Shown here: positions 23,480 through 35,600 of the stretch, piece after piece | Layout: every line of letters begins with the position of its first letter | How positions within the stretch are numbered: position 1 is the first letter of the stretch | NCBI GenBank assembly: GCA_025738555.1 | Contig: JAOVFP010000005.1 | Span: 4,278,001-4,342,000 of the forward strand | Length of the DNA: 64,000 nt | Direction of reading: 5' to 3' | Origin: Cyathus striatus | Lineage: Eukaryota > Basidiomycota > Agaricomycetes > Agaricales > Nidulariaceae | Notes under the pieces: generated by a model | The model's input: only the letters and a program-made list of their open reading frames with translations | What the model was told of the DNA's origin: nothing | Database searches by the model: none | Position numbers and translations under genes: made by a program

Positions 23480-24109
23480 ATGCAATCCTCCAAGCCCGCC
23501 GAAGTCATCTTCTCAAGTGACGTCAAAAATATGGACGAATGGGCAAGACGCACCAGAATCCCTCTTACCACTGCCGAAGCACTCGGCGCTAATTATGCCA
23601 GAGCCCATCGCTGGCTGCAGTCTCTCCGGCTACAGCTCCTTCAAGAACACAACTGGGCCGACGCCCCAACCGACGATCACCGTATTTTGATCTCGATGGA
23701 AACATCCTCCATATGGCGATCCTCCGTCGGTCTTCCAGCTGGCCCCAAGCTCAAACTCCAGTTGCCTGTGCATGCTAGTTCTTTCTTTTCCCCCGAGCGT
23801 CGAGTTCAATGGCAAATGGTCTTCCATAGCGATATCTTCGAGTCTGTCCGAAAGATTTGTGCCCCCGTGAACGACATTCTCTGCATCATCCAGTGTCTTC
23901 TCACCGGCGTAGTCACTCTCGTCTTTGAAGAAAATCTTCCCAATGGAATCCACCGGACTACCCGCGGGCTGCCTCCCGTGTCATGGATCAACGCCAACGA
24001 AGCCATGCTTATAGAGATATTTGGACCTACTCATTTCAAGGCCTTGCGCAAGGCTTGCAGTGACACAGCAATGGCCTACAAGCTAGAAGTCTTGCCTTAC
24101 CGTCGATGA
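23480..24109 (+). CDS. Intronless protein of 209 residues, function unknown
   Basis: A single open frame, unlike almost every other gene here. It begins MQSSKPAEVIFSSDVKNMDE. Features are a helical N-terminal part (AHRWLQSLRLQLLQEHNW), a middle with LILISME-like strands (HRILISMETSSIWRSS), a hydrophobic helix or strand pair at residues 130-150 (ILCIIQCLLTGVVTLVFEEN) and a basic C-terminus (KLEVLPYRR). No Cys/His cluster, no signal peptide and no recognisable motif. Its ATG follows a long CT tract, a good fungal start context, and codon use looks like its neighbours. I regard it as a real gene but cannot assign it. Confidence 0.7.
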   Translation: MQSSKPAEVIFSSDVKNMDEWARRTRIPLTTAEALGANYARAHRWLQSLRLQLLQEHNWADAPTDDHRILISMETSSIWRSSVGLPAGPKLKLQLPVHASSFFSPERRVQWQMVFHSDIFESVRKICAPVNDILCIIQCLLTGVVTLVFEENLPNGIHRTTRGLPPVSWINANEAMLIEIFGPTHFKALRKACSDTAMAYKLEVLPYRR

Positions 24110-24654
24110 ATCACTCTCAATTCTGCCTTCTTCCTTATGGCCTCTTATCCGGTCTCTTTTTTTGTCTTCGTTGGCCATTGAATTGTTTTTTTGTTTTGCA
24201 TTTCCGCGATTGTATTGCTGTCATATATGGCTTTTCCACCCTTGCATCGTTTCTCGTCGTATCGTAGAGCTCATTAATTCATTTTTATTTCGTTACGCGC
24301 TAGTCCGTTTTTTATTTTCCTCCAATTACCCTACGCATTGCTTACTCTCTACCTCAGTTTAAAACATTAATCTAATCGAGACCGTTTTGTTTCATGTATT
24401 AAGTTATCGAAGGCTCTACTTAGATACACTACATACTGAATATGCACCATATGTCTTATTGCTGCTACTGGACGAAGGAAGGTTGGGACTTAGAAATGGG
24501 CACTGAGCGCTGAAGAAAGTTGTCAGTCAGCGCTCAGCCGGGCTATGGCTGTAGGGGTTCCCACGTTGATTTGTGCACTACGGTATCCGGCAAGAATTCA
24601 ATACATTTTCAAAGTTAAACTCGTCTATCTTTCTGCATTCCAATTTATCTCTTC
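24110..24654. other. Intergenic, 3' flank of the unknown gene and promoter of MAP1
   Basis: About 545 bp. The left part is T-rich 3' flank. The right part carries a perfect inverted repeat (24503-24537) and the presumed MAP1 promoter. No coding potential seen. Confidence 0.6.
24503..24537. repeat. Perfect 11-bp inverted repeat (hairpin)
   Basis: Arms ctgagcgctga (24503-24513) and tcagcgctcag (24527-24537) are exact reverse complements, separated by 13 nt. Each arm also contains the palindrome agcgct. It lies about 120 bp upstream of the MAP1 start. Confidence 0.85.
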
Positions 24655-26441
24655 ATGTCGGATTCGGTTGTTCTTTGCCAAAGCGAATCTTGTCCGAACG
24701 GAAATCCTCCTTCAAGGCTAGAATGTCCTACTTGCCATAAGCACGTACTTTCTTATCATACTTTATATCTCACTAACTCTAATACACAGACTAGGAATTA
24801 GAGGCTCATTCTTCTGTGGTCAAGAGTGCTTCAAGGCAGAATGTGAGCATTCTGTATTAATTTATTACATTATCTGATTATTGATTTAGGGGTCAGTAAC
24901 TTTACTGTGATATCATAGCAAGTCTCCTTACGTGGTACAGAAATCTCACAAAGCAATTCACGACCTCGTCAAGTCGGGTGGTGAACAAGGTGAATTTCTG
25001 CCTCCGACATACTGCTCTATGTCCACTGACATCAACTCAAAGCTGGCACCTATAATCCCTTCGCCAATTATGGCTTCACCGGTACTGTACGCCCAGTGTA
25101 TCCACTATCTGCGAAACGTGTTGTACCAGATCATATTCCTCGCCCCGATTATGCCGAAACGGGTCAATGATTTCTTATTATTTCGTGAAGCTGGCACTGA
25201 ATCACACCGTTAGGGACGCCCTTCTCTGAAGTAAAAAGTGCAGGCCAGCCTCCCCGTATCCTCGATAAGGTCGAACAAGAGAAACTGAGAACCGTTTGCC
25301 GTGTGCGTGTTGCATCACTGCTTTTCCCAGCTCATATCTGATGTGTTTGATTGGCGTTAGCTTGCTCGAGAAGTTCTCGATATTGCTGCGTCACATGTTA
25401 GACCTGGAATTACAACAGACGAAATTGATGAAATTGTCCACAACGCAATTATCGAGAGAAATGCCTACCCCTCTCCACTCAACTATCGTAATTTCCCCAA
25501 ATCTGTCTGCACGTATGTATTGTAACGACATGCTCCTATCCTTTTAAATAACATGGTATTTACGCAGCTCTGTTAATGAAGTCATTTGTCACGGAATACC
25601 TGATCAACGTAAACTGAAGGACGGCGATATTGTTAACATAGGTCGGTCTAGGAAACTGCTCGTTGTTTTCTCTGTGTTAACAATTTCTTAGACGTTACCT
25701 TATATTATGATGGCAGGTTCGGTTTTCCGTAAATATGACTTTCATTAACCCAAGTTTCACCAAGGTTTCCATGGTGATCTCAACGAAACATATCCTGTTG
25801 GAAATATTGACGAAGACTCAAAAAAACTTATTCGAACCACAAGGGAGTGTCTCGATGAAGCTATTAAGCTTTGCAAACCAGGCGCATTGTTTAGGGACCT
25901 GGGAAAAGCCATGTATGCTCTCATTTTATTATTATCATCGAATTTATACTGTCTATTGTTTAACTAATCACCCTGTTCTAGTGAACCAATCGCTCGTGCA
26001 AATGGCTGTGCTGTCGTCAGGACCTACACCGGGCACGGTATTAACAATTTGTTCCATTGCTCACCTAACATCCCTCATTACGCTAAGAATAAGGCAGTTG
26101 GGACGATGAAACCTGGAATGGTAATATGTGTTTATGTATGTTGAAATTAAGCTGACGAATTACAGGCTTTCACCATAGAACCAGTTCGTAGTTATCATTT
26201 TCTCAAGTGTACATTATTTCTTACACTTTTTTAAGATGATAAATCTTGGACCCAACTGGGGAGACGTCCACTGGCCCGACAATTGGACTGCAACAACTGT
26301 TGATGGCAAGCGAAGTGCACAATTTGAAGATACTCTTATGTATGCAAAATTATGAATCTTGTTCATTCTATCTAACCACTATGCAGAATCACGGAAACAG
26401 GGGTCGAAGTGCTAACTGCCGGGTCTAGGAAGGATTTCTGA
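24655..26441 (+). CDS. MAP1: Methionine aminopeptidase type 1 (cytosolic, ribosome-associated)
   Basis: Eight to nine exons. The start [20 protein letters not shown] opens the N-terminal zinc-finger region, with Cys pairs also in LECPTCHK and [13 protein letters not shown], which docks on ribosomes. The linker has [15 protein letters not shown]. The catalytic fold begins [20 protein letters not shown]. Metal ligands are visible: Asp in [11 protein letters not shown], Asp in [12 protein letters not shown], His in [12 protein letters not shown], Glu in AFTIEPMINLG and Glu in QFEDTLLITETG. The [19 protein letters not shown] motif marks type 1. It removes the initiator Met from nascent proteins. 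The protein ends [12 protein letters not shown] with the stop at 26441. About 380 residues, the normal length. Confidence 0.96.
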
Positions 26442-26607
26442 CGTCGGACGGCATATCTATAGTTTGAGGCCCGAACCATTGAAAATGGCAAGACATGAAC
26501 ATTGCCAAGGTACCTCTGCATACACAACAATACATGTATGATATACCAAACTACAAACGAGTTAGGAAAAGGAGGTGCAAAATATATAGTGATAGTTAAG
26601 GTATAGC

Positions 26608-29331
26608 CTAGTGATCCTTTGACTTTTGCTTCATTGCTTTCTCCAAATATATTTCTGTGTTAATATCATCAGTAGCTTCGCTGAATGACTCTTCCCGATC
26701 AACAGCGGCGATACGCTTAACTGAAACTCCGTCAGTAAGACTTGCCCTTCGAGCTCGATGATTTTGAGCTTGTCCGTTAATAGCTTCTACTGAAAACGGG
26801 GAAAACTGACTCGAGGGAACAGGAGACATTCGCAACTTTTGTAAGTCTGCATACGAACTCTGACGACTGCGAGACTTTTGTACAGCCAGATGACCATCGC
26901 CGACAACAATCCCGACGACATTATCGTAGTCACCGGTGTCCTCTTCATCTGTATCTTCAGGTGTACCGATCCTGCTGGGCTCCTCTCCGGAATGTCCTCC
27001 CCATGCGCTAGTGCCGCGTTTTGCACTGCGGCTCCAACCAAAGAGCCGCTCATCAATCCAGGTCATTGGGTGAGTTAACCCAAGACCTTGAGCATCGACT
27101 GCTCCTGTGCTACTCTTCCTTCTCCAAAGCCCAGGAGTGCCGCTCGAGGGTGGAACGCTGGCAGAGGGAACTAAAATGCGAGCCTGAGACGATCTGTTTA
27201 ATAAATCGCTCGTACACACGTTTATCTAAGCTTACTTGGTTGAAGTCATCATACAGTTTCGGTCCGAAATCGTTTATTAGATTAGCCACTTCACTTGCAA
27301 GCTGAATTCTCATCGCTTTAAGTTTATCAAGCGACCGCTGCTGTCCAGGTATTAAGGCTACAATGAGTGGAGGCAATGACCTAGATCGAAAGGATAAGAG
27401 TCACGCTTTGCAGTGCATATAGAGTATCACTGACTTAAGCACATCCATTCCGGCTTCGCCAAATTTCAAGGCTGCGTAATTCATGAACGGAAGACCCGCA
27501 AGGACTAAAAACGGTGTGCAGACCCTCCACTGCAGCGGTACTTTCGCTCGTATCGCGACAACTGTCGCCAGGACTGCATAAAAGGAATACAAGATGGGGG
27601 TGACAACGAGAGCAATCAACACTTTCCATGTTGCAAGGACATCGCGACCAGCAATTTTAACGACAGATGCAGCCAAAGCCTCTGGAAAGAATTGTCAGTG
27701 AAACTAGTTCACTAGAACTTGAATATTTGAAAGTACCTTTGGCTTTCTTCCGCGATATAATCGATGCTAAGATAAACATAGGTCCATTGAGAATGGTACC
27801 AGGCAATGCCAGTGTGGTCCATATTAGTAGTAAGCAAATCCTGTAGGTGAGCAGTCCGAATGTCTTCCAGCTAGCCTTTTGTGCTCGAGGAACCTGTATA
27901 ACTTAGTTTGGTAATGGTATAGAAAACAACAACTAACCTACCTGGTGATCCCTAAGTCCTAAGTCACGTACCAAGCGGTTATATTTAAGTACATCTGTCC
28001 TTAATTTCTGGACTCGGGGTTCATCCTTAAAATGTGTATAACCTTCTAAGAGACGTTTGTTGAGCTCGACCACTTGACCCAGTGTTAGATATTGTCCAGG
28101 AGTTTTATACAACCGGCGCACTGCTTGTATCAACTGTACATAATTAGCAATCTGTTGCCAGTACAGACATATGACGCACCATTAATGTGTCATAATCTGG
28201 AGCTCGAATGGTAACCGTCTTGAGGCCGTCATAAATAAGGTCCAGGAACTTAGAAACAGCTTCACGCTTCTCCGTCCCGCCTTGCTTAAACATTTCTACG
28301 TATTCCGGCGGGACATCCAACGCTGTCCCAAATTCAACAACAGCTCGGGATCGGAAGCGGTGGGCATGAAAATACGATAACCCGACGGGCACGATTTTTA
28401 CACGAAGATTGGGATCATTTGCCATGGCTCCTAAAGCCATGATAGAAACCCCAGCTTTAAGAGGCAGAAGGTCTGTGCGATCGTGACTACCACCTAGTGC
28501 AATGTCAGGCAGAAATAAGGGAGGTCGTAAGTAACAATCGCACCTTCAGGGAAAATGCCAATGCTTCCACCTTGCTTGAGGGATTGGTACACATGGCGAT
28601 ACATATCAGCTTGGTCGACAAAAGGTAGCTTTTTGAAGTCGATCCCCGTGATTCCTTCTTTTTGTAATTCCAAGACCTTCTCCCTAATACGAGCAGTTCC
28701 TTTTCCACTTTCGCCACCAAACTCTCTCTTAATTCTCAGTTCTGTATCTGAAAGTACTTCTGTTACTTCAGCCACCAAAGAATTCACAGACTTAGGGAGC
28801 AGGATTTGCATTCGAGGTGCAAACTCTTTAAGAAAAGAAGTGCCCTCGCCACATACAAGACAAGGGTCGTCTTCTGAAATCCACACACGTCCTTTGCCAG
28901 TAATTGCTGAATCTGCAGCTCGAGAGACCGGAACTGAAACAATAATTGAGCAATTATATACTGTAAAAAGGTATAAAGACGCACTACTATCCATCAACTT
29001 TATAAAAAATCCAACATCTTTCCGGGCCATACTCTTTGCAGCTGCGAGAAAGCGAACTTGACGGTGTGTCTCCTTATAGACTTCCAAGCTGAGAAGAAGT
29101 GGATCAAGGAACTTATTGTCCCTGTCAATTAAATTGAACATAGAAGAAAGAGAAAGTACATGCCTGATTGTTATGTGGGGCACCAACGAAGATGACCGGA
29201 CCGTCTCGAGGAATATTGAACGCGCCTCGCGGACGAACTTCCCTAAAGAACAGCTGGGTGACTGTCCTCCAAAAGAACATAACAGCATCATATTTCACAG
29301 AGGTAGATTGAGACGCATTTGTGCGAGCCAT
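26608..29331 (-). CDS. Glycerol-3-phosphate/dihydroxyacetone-phosphate acyltransferase (SCT1/GPT2 type)
   Basis: I chose the start MARTNASQSTSVKYDAVMFF at 29331. Acyltransferase motif I is VGAPHNNQFLDPLLLSLE (His and Asp of the catalytic box, spaced as in SCT1). Motif II lies near VRFLAAAKSMARKDVGFF. Motif III is GGSIGIFPEGGSHDRTDLLP, spliced at about 28445-28540. Motif IV lies near VKIVPVGLSYFHAHRFRSRA. The insert between motifs II and III is long, as in fungal GPATs. Two to four membrane helices follow (about 27400-27870). The tail from 27220 is disordered and Ser/Arg-rich with likely phosphosites. It does the first acylation in glycerolipid synthesis at the ER. About 720 residues in roughly ten exons. 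The convergent MAP1 stop is 166 bp away. Confidence 0.94.
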
Positions 29332-29612
29332 TTCGGGCGCGTGATGAGTGGAACTGTGAAGAAAGCAACGGGGCAGCCAAGCGGCTGTAGCTAGACTCGA
29401 GCCTTGTTCCAATACCGAAGTTCAGAATCAATGACCAGGCAATATTGCTCCTCACGTGATAACCACACGCGTTGAAATTCAGACCGAGACTCTGCACTGC
29501 AGTCTAACTGGTAACATTAACCTAAATTTATGTAGAAACTAGTGTTCTTAATAAAGCATCGTGTACATTAATGTATTCGTAACATCTTAGAAAGCAAGAG
29601 GCCAATCGTGTC

Positions 29613-32600
29613 CTATGATGATCCGGCGTGGCTCTGGGACGATGTTGTGCTTACAGTACTCGCACGATACTGGAAGATATCATGAAGCCGAGACAGTCTC
29701 TCTTGAGCGCTAGAGTTGTTGGAGGCGTATGACGCTCGAACTGGCGATCGCGGTGATGATTCGTGCGTTTGGATAATCCCTGAACCTTGCTCAGGATGCT
29801 CCAGCTCTGCAAATTGGACAAACAGATTATTATCTATCACAAGTGACCTTATCACTCAGAAACCTACTGGACAGTGTGTTGGTGACCGCCACTTCGCGTT
29901 CTTGGTCTTCTGCCGCTCGAGTAGCAAGGGCACGGTTTATATATTTTCGAAATGCTGGACCTGTTGACTCCAAGAGTTTTTCTACACGAGGCCGCTTTTG
30001 TGGATAAGCCTTCAGGAAGTGATGCAATTCAGTAATTCCTTCCTTATGCATTGCACCAGTTGTTTCGGATGATATATGACCTATAATCGTAAGAAGCTGG
30101 GCGTCTGGATCAGGCTCTTCGGCATTTGGTGAATAAGTTCCATTTCCGCCTATCGAAGATGAGCTCGGACTCCGCATATGACCCTGGGTGTTTCGACCTG
30201 ACTGCACCGAAGAAACGGTTTCCTGTGGGGATAGAGGCCGACTAGAAACTGGAGATACAGGCCTTGTCGGATGTTCTGAGGATACTCCACGACGACCTCC
30301 TTCCACTTGTGCACGGTTACCTGAGTTGAGAATACGGTATACGTATGGGTACACGATTGTAGCCGAAGGATCATCGAATGAAGCCGAAAGTAGCTCATAG
30401 ACCTCATCGCCATAATGAGCTAGAAGGTGCAAATTATAAGACAGCATATATTGCAGAAGACCAATATAAAACTCACCAACGACATGTTGAATAATGACTT
30501 TGATCGTCCTTAAAGGCATATCGCCGCAAGGAACTTTGTTCGTTGCTCGGGCACGCCATTCATTGGGAGGGACGGACTGGAGAAAGTGTTCTATCGCTGG
30601 GAACAGTTCCACAGGATCAAGATGTGAATCACTAAGATCCTGAGGTATATTCCTTGCTAACTTCCAAACACATTTAAGAACAAGCTCAGCAACCTTTGAT
30701 TCTTTTGAATCTGGCAAAGTTCCGTTGCTTGGAAATGGCTTCACTATTTGCAATAAAAGTGCAAATAATGCTCTTGCGTGCAAAAGTCAAAGGTCGCACG
30801 AAAAACACACTGAAGGACAACTTACCTAAATATCGACATACGCCGACCCGTTGCAAATAATCGCAGAATAATCATGTTTATGAAGCGTGATAGGTCCTTA
30901 ACCTTCTTGACCGGACTATCGTCCGTTTCAAGTAGGCGAAGGGTCAACTCTTCCAGCAACGACGTTATAATATCCACAGTAAGAGATTCAGCTAGAACAG
31001 GATGATCGCAAAAGTTGTTCAGCGTTTGAATAAGGTGCTTTGCAAGTCGAAAGTTGTCTTCTGATACCAGTTCATCTGGACGTTCGAATACATGGGCCAT
31101 CTGAAGTGTAATTGTTTCAATTAGTCCTTCTGTATGGTCCGCTAATTCACGATACTGTGGAGATGAGGGCCCAGCCTCCGGTCCCAGAGCTAGTATACGC
31201 TGGATTTTCTTGAGAGCATCTACACTCCGTGACGGATCATTGCTTAATATGCTTGAAATAGTGAGTGTGATATCATCAGGAACTTCCGATCGTACGGTAG
31301 GCTCATCATACGTCGTCTGTGTATTTTCTCCGTGCAAAGTACTGATCGATGTTAGAGGTTGATCATTTGTTGCAGAGGACTGCGATATCGAATTTAAACC
31401 GGCATGAGCACGAGGCCGTCCTAATCGCGATGGCAACATGGTTTTCATTTTCGATTTGTTTGTCGGTGAAGACAAGATATTTTGCGAAGAATTTGTAGGA
31501 AGACGAGACGCGCGGGCTGGTGATTCAGGTCTTGACATATTAGATAGTGCTGGAGATGCAGATCTCAAAGACCGCACAGGGGAGGCTGGCCGCGGTAGTC
31601 GCGGAACAGCTGAAACAGAAGGACTGGCGGGTCGAGGAATTCCTGCAGCAATTCGGCTAATAGTCGGTGCTGTAATAGATACTGTGGAATCCTTTCTTTC
31701 ATGAGAGCTAGGGCCAGGTGTCCGTCGTAAACGCTCTTCAAGTTGAGTTTTGTCCTTCGATGACAATGACCCAACGTACGTCCAAACTTTTTCTCCTATC
31801 AAGCAGTAAGCTTCACTAATAAATAAGAATGAGACAAGATAAGATGGATCGGTATGTTTACTAATTACCTGATTGTACCAAGTGCCGATTTACGAACTGC
31901 GGGGTCTTTATCCGAGATCAAAGACGCTATAACTGGGAAAGCTTTCGACGGTTCACATGCACCCATCCCAGATTTCTTAATTATAGCAGACATTTCATCC
32001 AGAGATCCCTGCCGGGTTTTTGCCACTTTGGCCTTTATCCCGTATTCAAGTAATAGATGAAAAACACGACTGTAGGGATAGACAGTTGGTAAAGTGCGTA
32101 TAATATTTTGCACCCGAACACGGACTGGTTCGCGAGCATCTCCAAGCTAGTAAACATGAGCAACAATAATAACCAGCATGAACATGAACATACTTTGAAT
32201 ATTATAGTAGGAATGAAGCATGTCGCTTCAGCATCCGATAATTGGTAATTGACGTGGCGAAGAAAGGATATAACAGCTTCAACGACTTCGAGGCACTTCG
32301 AAATTAGGTTCGGTTGAGGCTCGTGGATTTTGATCGATATGTATTTGAGAGCAAGATCTAGGTTTGCTGTACATATCATTTCAGTTGTCTCATCTCCCGC
32401 GACTGCGTTGGCATAGAACTCCGACATAGAAGTGAGTCCACTTATATGGTCATTAATCGCATTATGATCATGACTGAAAAGCTGTCCGACTAAATCCTTC
32501 GAGGCATGAGATTCCATTTGAACTTGAAGGAGTTCTGCGAGATCTTTGCGTGTAGGGCCGCCTTCGTTGACCCATCTACTAATGTCCTTTCCTAACCTAT

Positions 32601-35600
32601 TTCTTTTAGCATCCAAACTAACGCCGAAAAATGGAGCAGAGGGGGGAGTATTGCTAGAGGGCTCAGACACAGCAGAGGGAACTCCCATTCTCTTGGGCGG
32701 TACGACATTGCCATGTTTGTTGGAAAGCTCGCCGACAGGGCGAGCTTCGCCCTGACTCGGTCCTAATGGTAATTTACGGCGGACGCCACTGATTTTGGCG
32801 CCGAGAGGCTTGGAGGGTTGTGCGTTTCCATTTAGTTCCTCCGCAGTTGGTACAGGCGTTGTAGACTTCGGTGCCACTTTTGGTATAATAGCGGTCGTTT
32901 CCGGAATGCTTGTTGCACGTGCGGCTTGTATTAGAGGTAATGCACTGCTGCGAGAAGCAGGTTTTAAGGAGCTGGTTTGTTGCATCACATGATCAAAACC
33001 AATACATCGTACAAGGATTGGTAAAACAGCTTGAGCGCCCTTTCGCACATCACTGTTTCGATCATCAAGAGATAATAGCACTGGGGAAACCCAGGCCTTC
33101 AGATCTATGGCTTGAGAAGGTTCGTGTTCCTTGAACCAGCCTGCGAGCCAATGCAAAAGAGTGCCTTTCTGCATCGGATTTGATGTTTCAAGTGCCGAAG
33201 AAACCCCAGTTACCATAGGCTCTATATCACAGGCAGAAGCTATCGCTGTGAGGGTCTGTAAGGCAGCATTCCTTATTGGTGCTTTCTGGTCGGAAAGGAC
33301 TGTAGAGACCGGAAGGACGAACAAACGTGCATGTTTTTCGAACGGTCTACCCATACCCTCGGCAATTCGTGCCACAATATCGAGCGCCAATGTTTGAACT
33401 GCTTTGTTCGTATCGACTACTCTTGCTTTAAGTATTTGTCCAATTTCTCCTGCTTGGACATTTAACGAATAAAACCATAGTGCATAAACATATCCTCACC
33501 CATTGACGATTTTAGTCGCTTGTTAGAACCCTGATCCAATATTGCTTGTAATGACTCTAGAGCCTCTTTCTTCACTTTCCATGCGTCGTTTTTTGAGTCA
33601 CTTAAAATAGTTGTGCCTTTCAATAACCCATCAATTTCTACTCTCGGGAAAAGGTCGTCGACAGGATCTGCTATCGCTGAGGTAGTCTTCCCCGTGCCCG
33701 AAGATGTAGTCATGTTCACGACATCTAGGGATGTGCGGGAAGGTTCGGGGGCTGGAGTACCTTCAACCTTCTCAAATTCGGATGAAATAGTGTTCAAAAG
33801 CTGTGGATTTAGGTCCTCGAGTAAGTCCTTGACGCCTGGTGGGAGCAAAGAAAGTGTATAAAGTAAGCGAACGTGCATGAGATTTGTTCATTACTTACCA
33901 GAGCCAGAAAATAGTTTCACTGTCACCAATGTTTTAGTTGCACTAGTTCGAACCGAAGCATTGGAGTTCTGTAGAGCTGCCTTGAGAAAATCGATCAGTG
34001 CACGAAGGGATATTCCAGCAACACCAAACTCGATCAGCGCAGTATTGATCCAAGTTAAGGCATCTGATAAAACCTTCGGCGCTTTCTGTTTTGATAGTGG
34101 TTCATAACCTATTTGTGAACAATGTTATGAGATAGTCTAATAGGTCAAGTAAGTCAGCACACCTTGATTAAGTACAAATTGGAGTGATGTTTTCTCCGAG
34201 AAGGAAAGAAGCGCATCACCAGCCGGCTTCTTCAGTTTCAGGTCACCTAGCTTTTCTGTTAAATGCGGAACTGAAAGGGCGACGCATGATCGTCCGAAAG
34301 ATGGACATTGTTGGGACAGGGCACTGAGAATGCCGTATAATTTTGAAGAGACCTAGAGACGCTCAGGAATATTCGCGATAGGAAGATGTATCTTACCTGG
34401 AAGTTCTTTTCCGACCACCCTTTCTTTGCAAGCGCGCGGACAATCAGCTCTGCGTCCACCGACTCAATCTGAGTATCTATCCATCCGCTCATCTCCTCTA
34501 GTGCGCTAAGCCTCGTTTTCCAGTTGGCATCCGCAAAGCCCGTTATAATAGATGCTGGAATCAAATCACTAATAAGGACTTCAGCATCTTCTGGAGTGTG
34601 CTTAAACTTGAAATTATCAAGGGTGCCAAGGGGTGTCCCGCTGCTTTTCGTAGACTTCGGGGGCGCTGAACTGGATGGCGGTGGCTTCTTTACTGCTGGA
34701 GCCGACGAACTCGAAGCAGTCGATGGCTTCTTGACCTAGGCATAAAATAAATAAGTCACAGGTCTCATAGCAGCTCGCTGTCTTACGGGTGGCTTTGGAG
34801 CTGGTTTTGCTGCACTGGACACTTGCTCATCCACCACTGCAATAGGTTTCGAGGTAGGAGGCTTTTTCGCCGCGTTGGATTTAGCAACAGGAGCAGCCTT
34901 GGGTACAGAAGGTGCAGGTTGCCGTGATACGTTACCTCCTGATTTGCACTTGACAACGGCCTTTTCGTACGCCTCCTTGACTTTAGCTTTCCTCACGTCT
35001 GCAAGATTTTCCATTACTGCATTAAGTGGTCGCTCCCCAACCATCTTCATCAATGTACCGAAGCAGGTGGCAGCTTCATTGCGTGCTCCTTCAAATCCAT
35101 CTTCCAGTAGGGCTGCTAATTGGTCCGCCATCACTTTAATCTGAGGAGTTTGAATAGGCGTGGTTGCAGTTGCTAAGCATCTACCAAGAAACTTCAATGT
35201 CCCTTCCTTGACTTGAGGGTTTTTAGATTTAAGTGCATTATCAAGATCAGCTATTATATTAGGAAGATCGGTCTAAATTCTCCATTCTATCAGAAAGACA
35301 TGACTGAAGGTGAAGTAGCTCAGGCTTAACTGTAAGAAATACGGCATCCAGTGCGGCTCCGATAGAATCTGTTACATTGGCCTTGCGTTCCTTTAATCGT
35401 TCAAGTAAAGGCGGAACAACTGCTTCATGATACTTGGAAAAAGAGGCCATCATGCCTTTTGCCAACTCTTCAAGACATGAAGCAGCCACTATAACACAAT
35501 TAATATTTGCATCAGTTGCAACACGGGTGGCTAATGTTTTCGCCAATTCTGCAAGTTCTGGTGAATCTTGAATGCGAGGAGATGAAGATAGCAGGGTAGA

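Noticed and set aside
26608..29331. Apparent lack of the usual HX4D acyltransferase box in the GPAT
   Set aside because: The spacing His-N-N-Q-F-L-Asp is the normal form in the fungal SCT1/GPT2 group, so this is not a defect.
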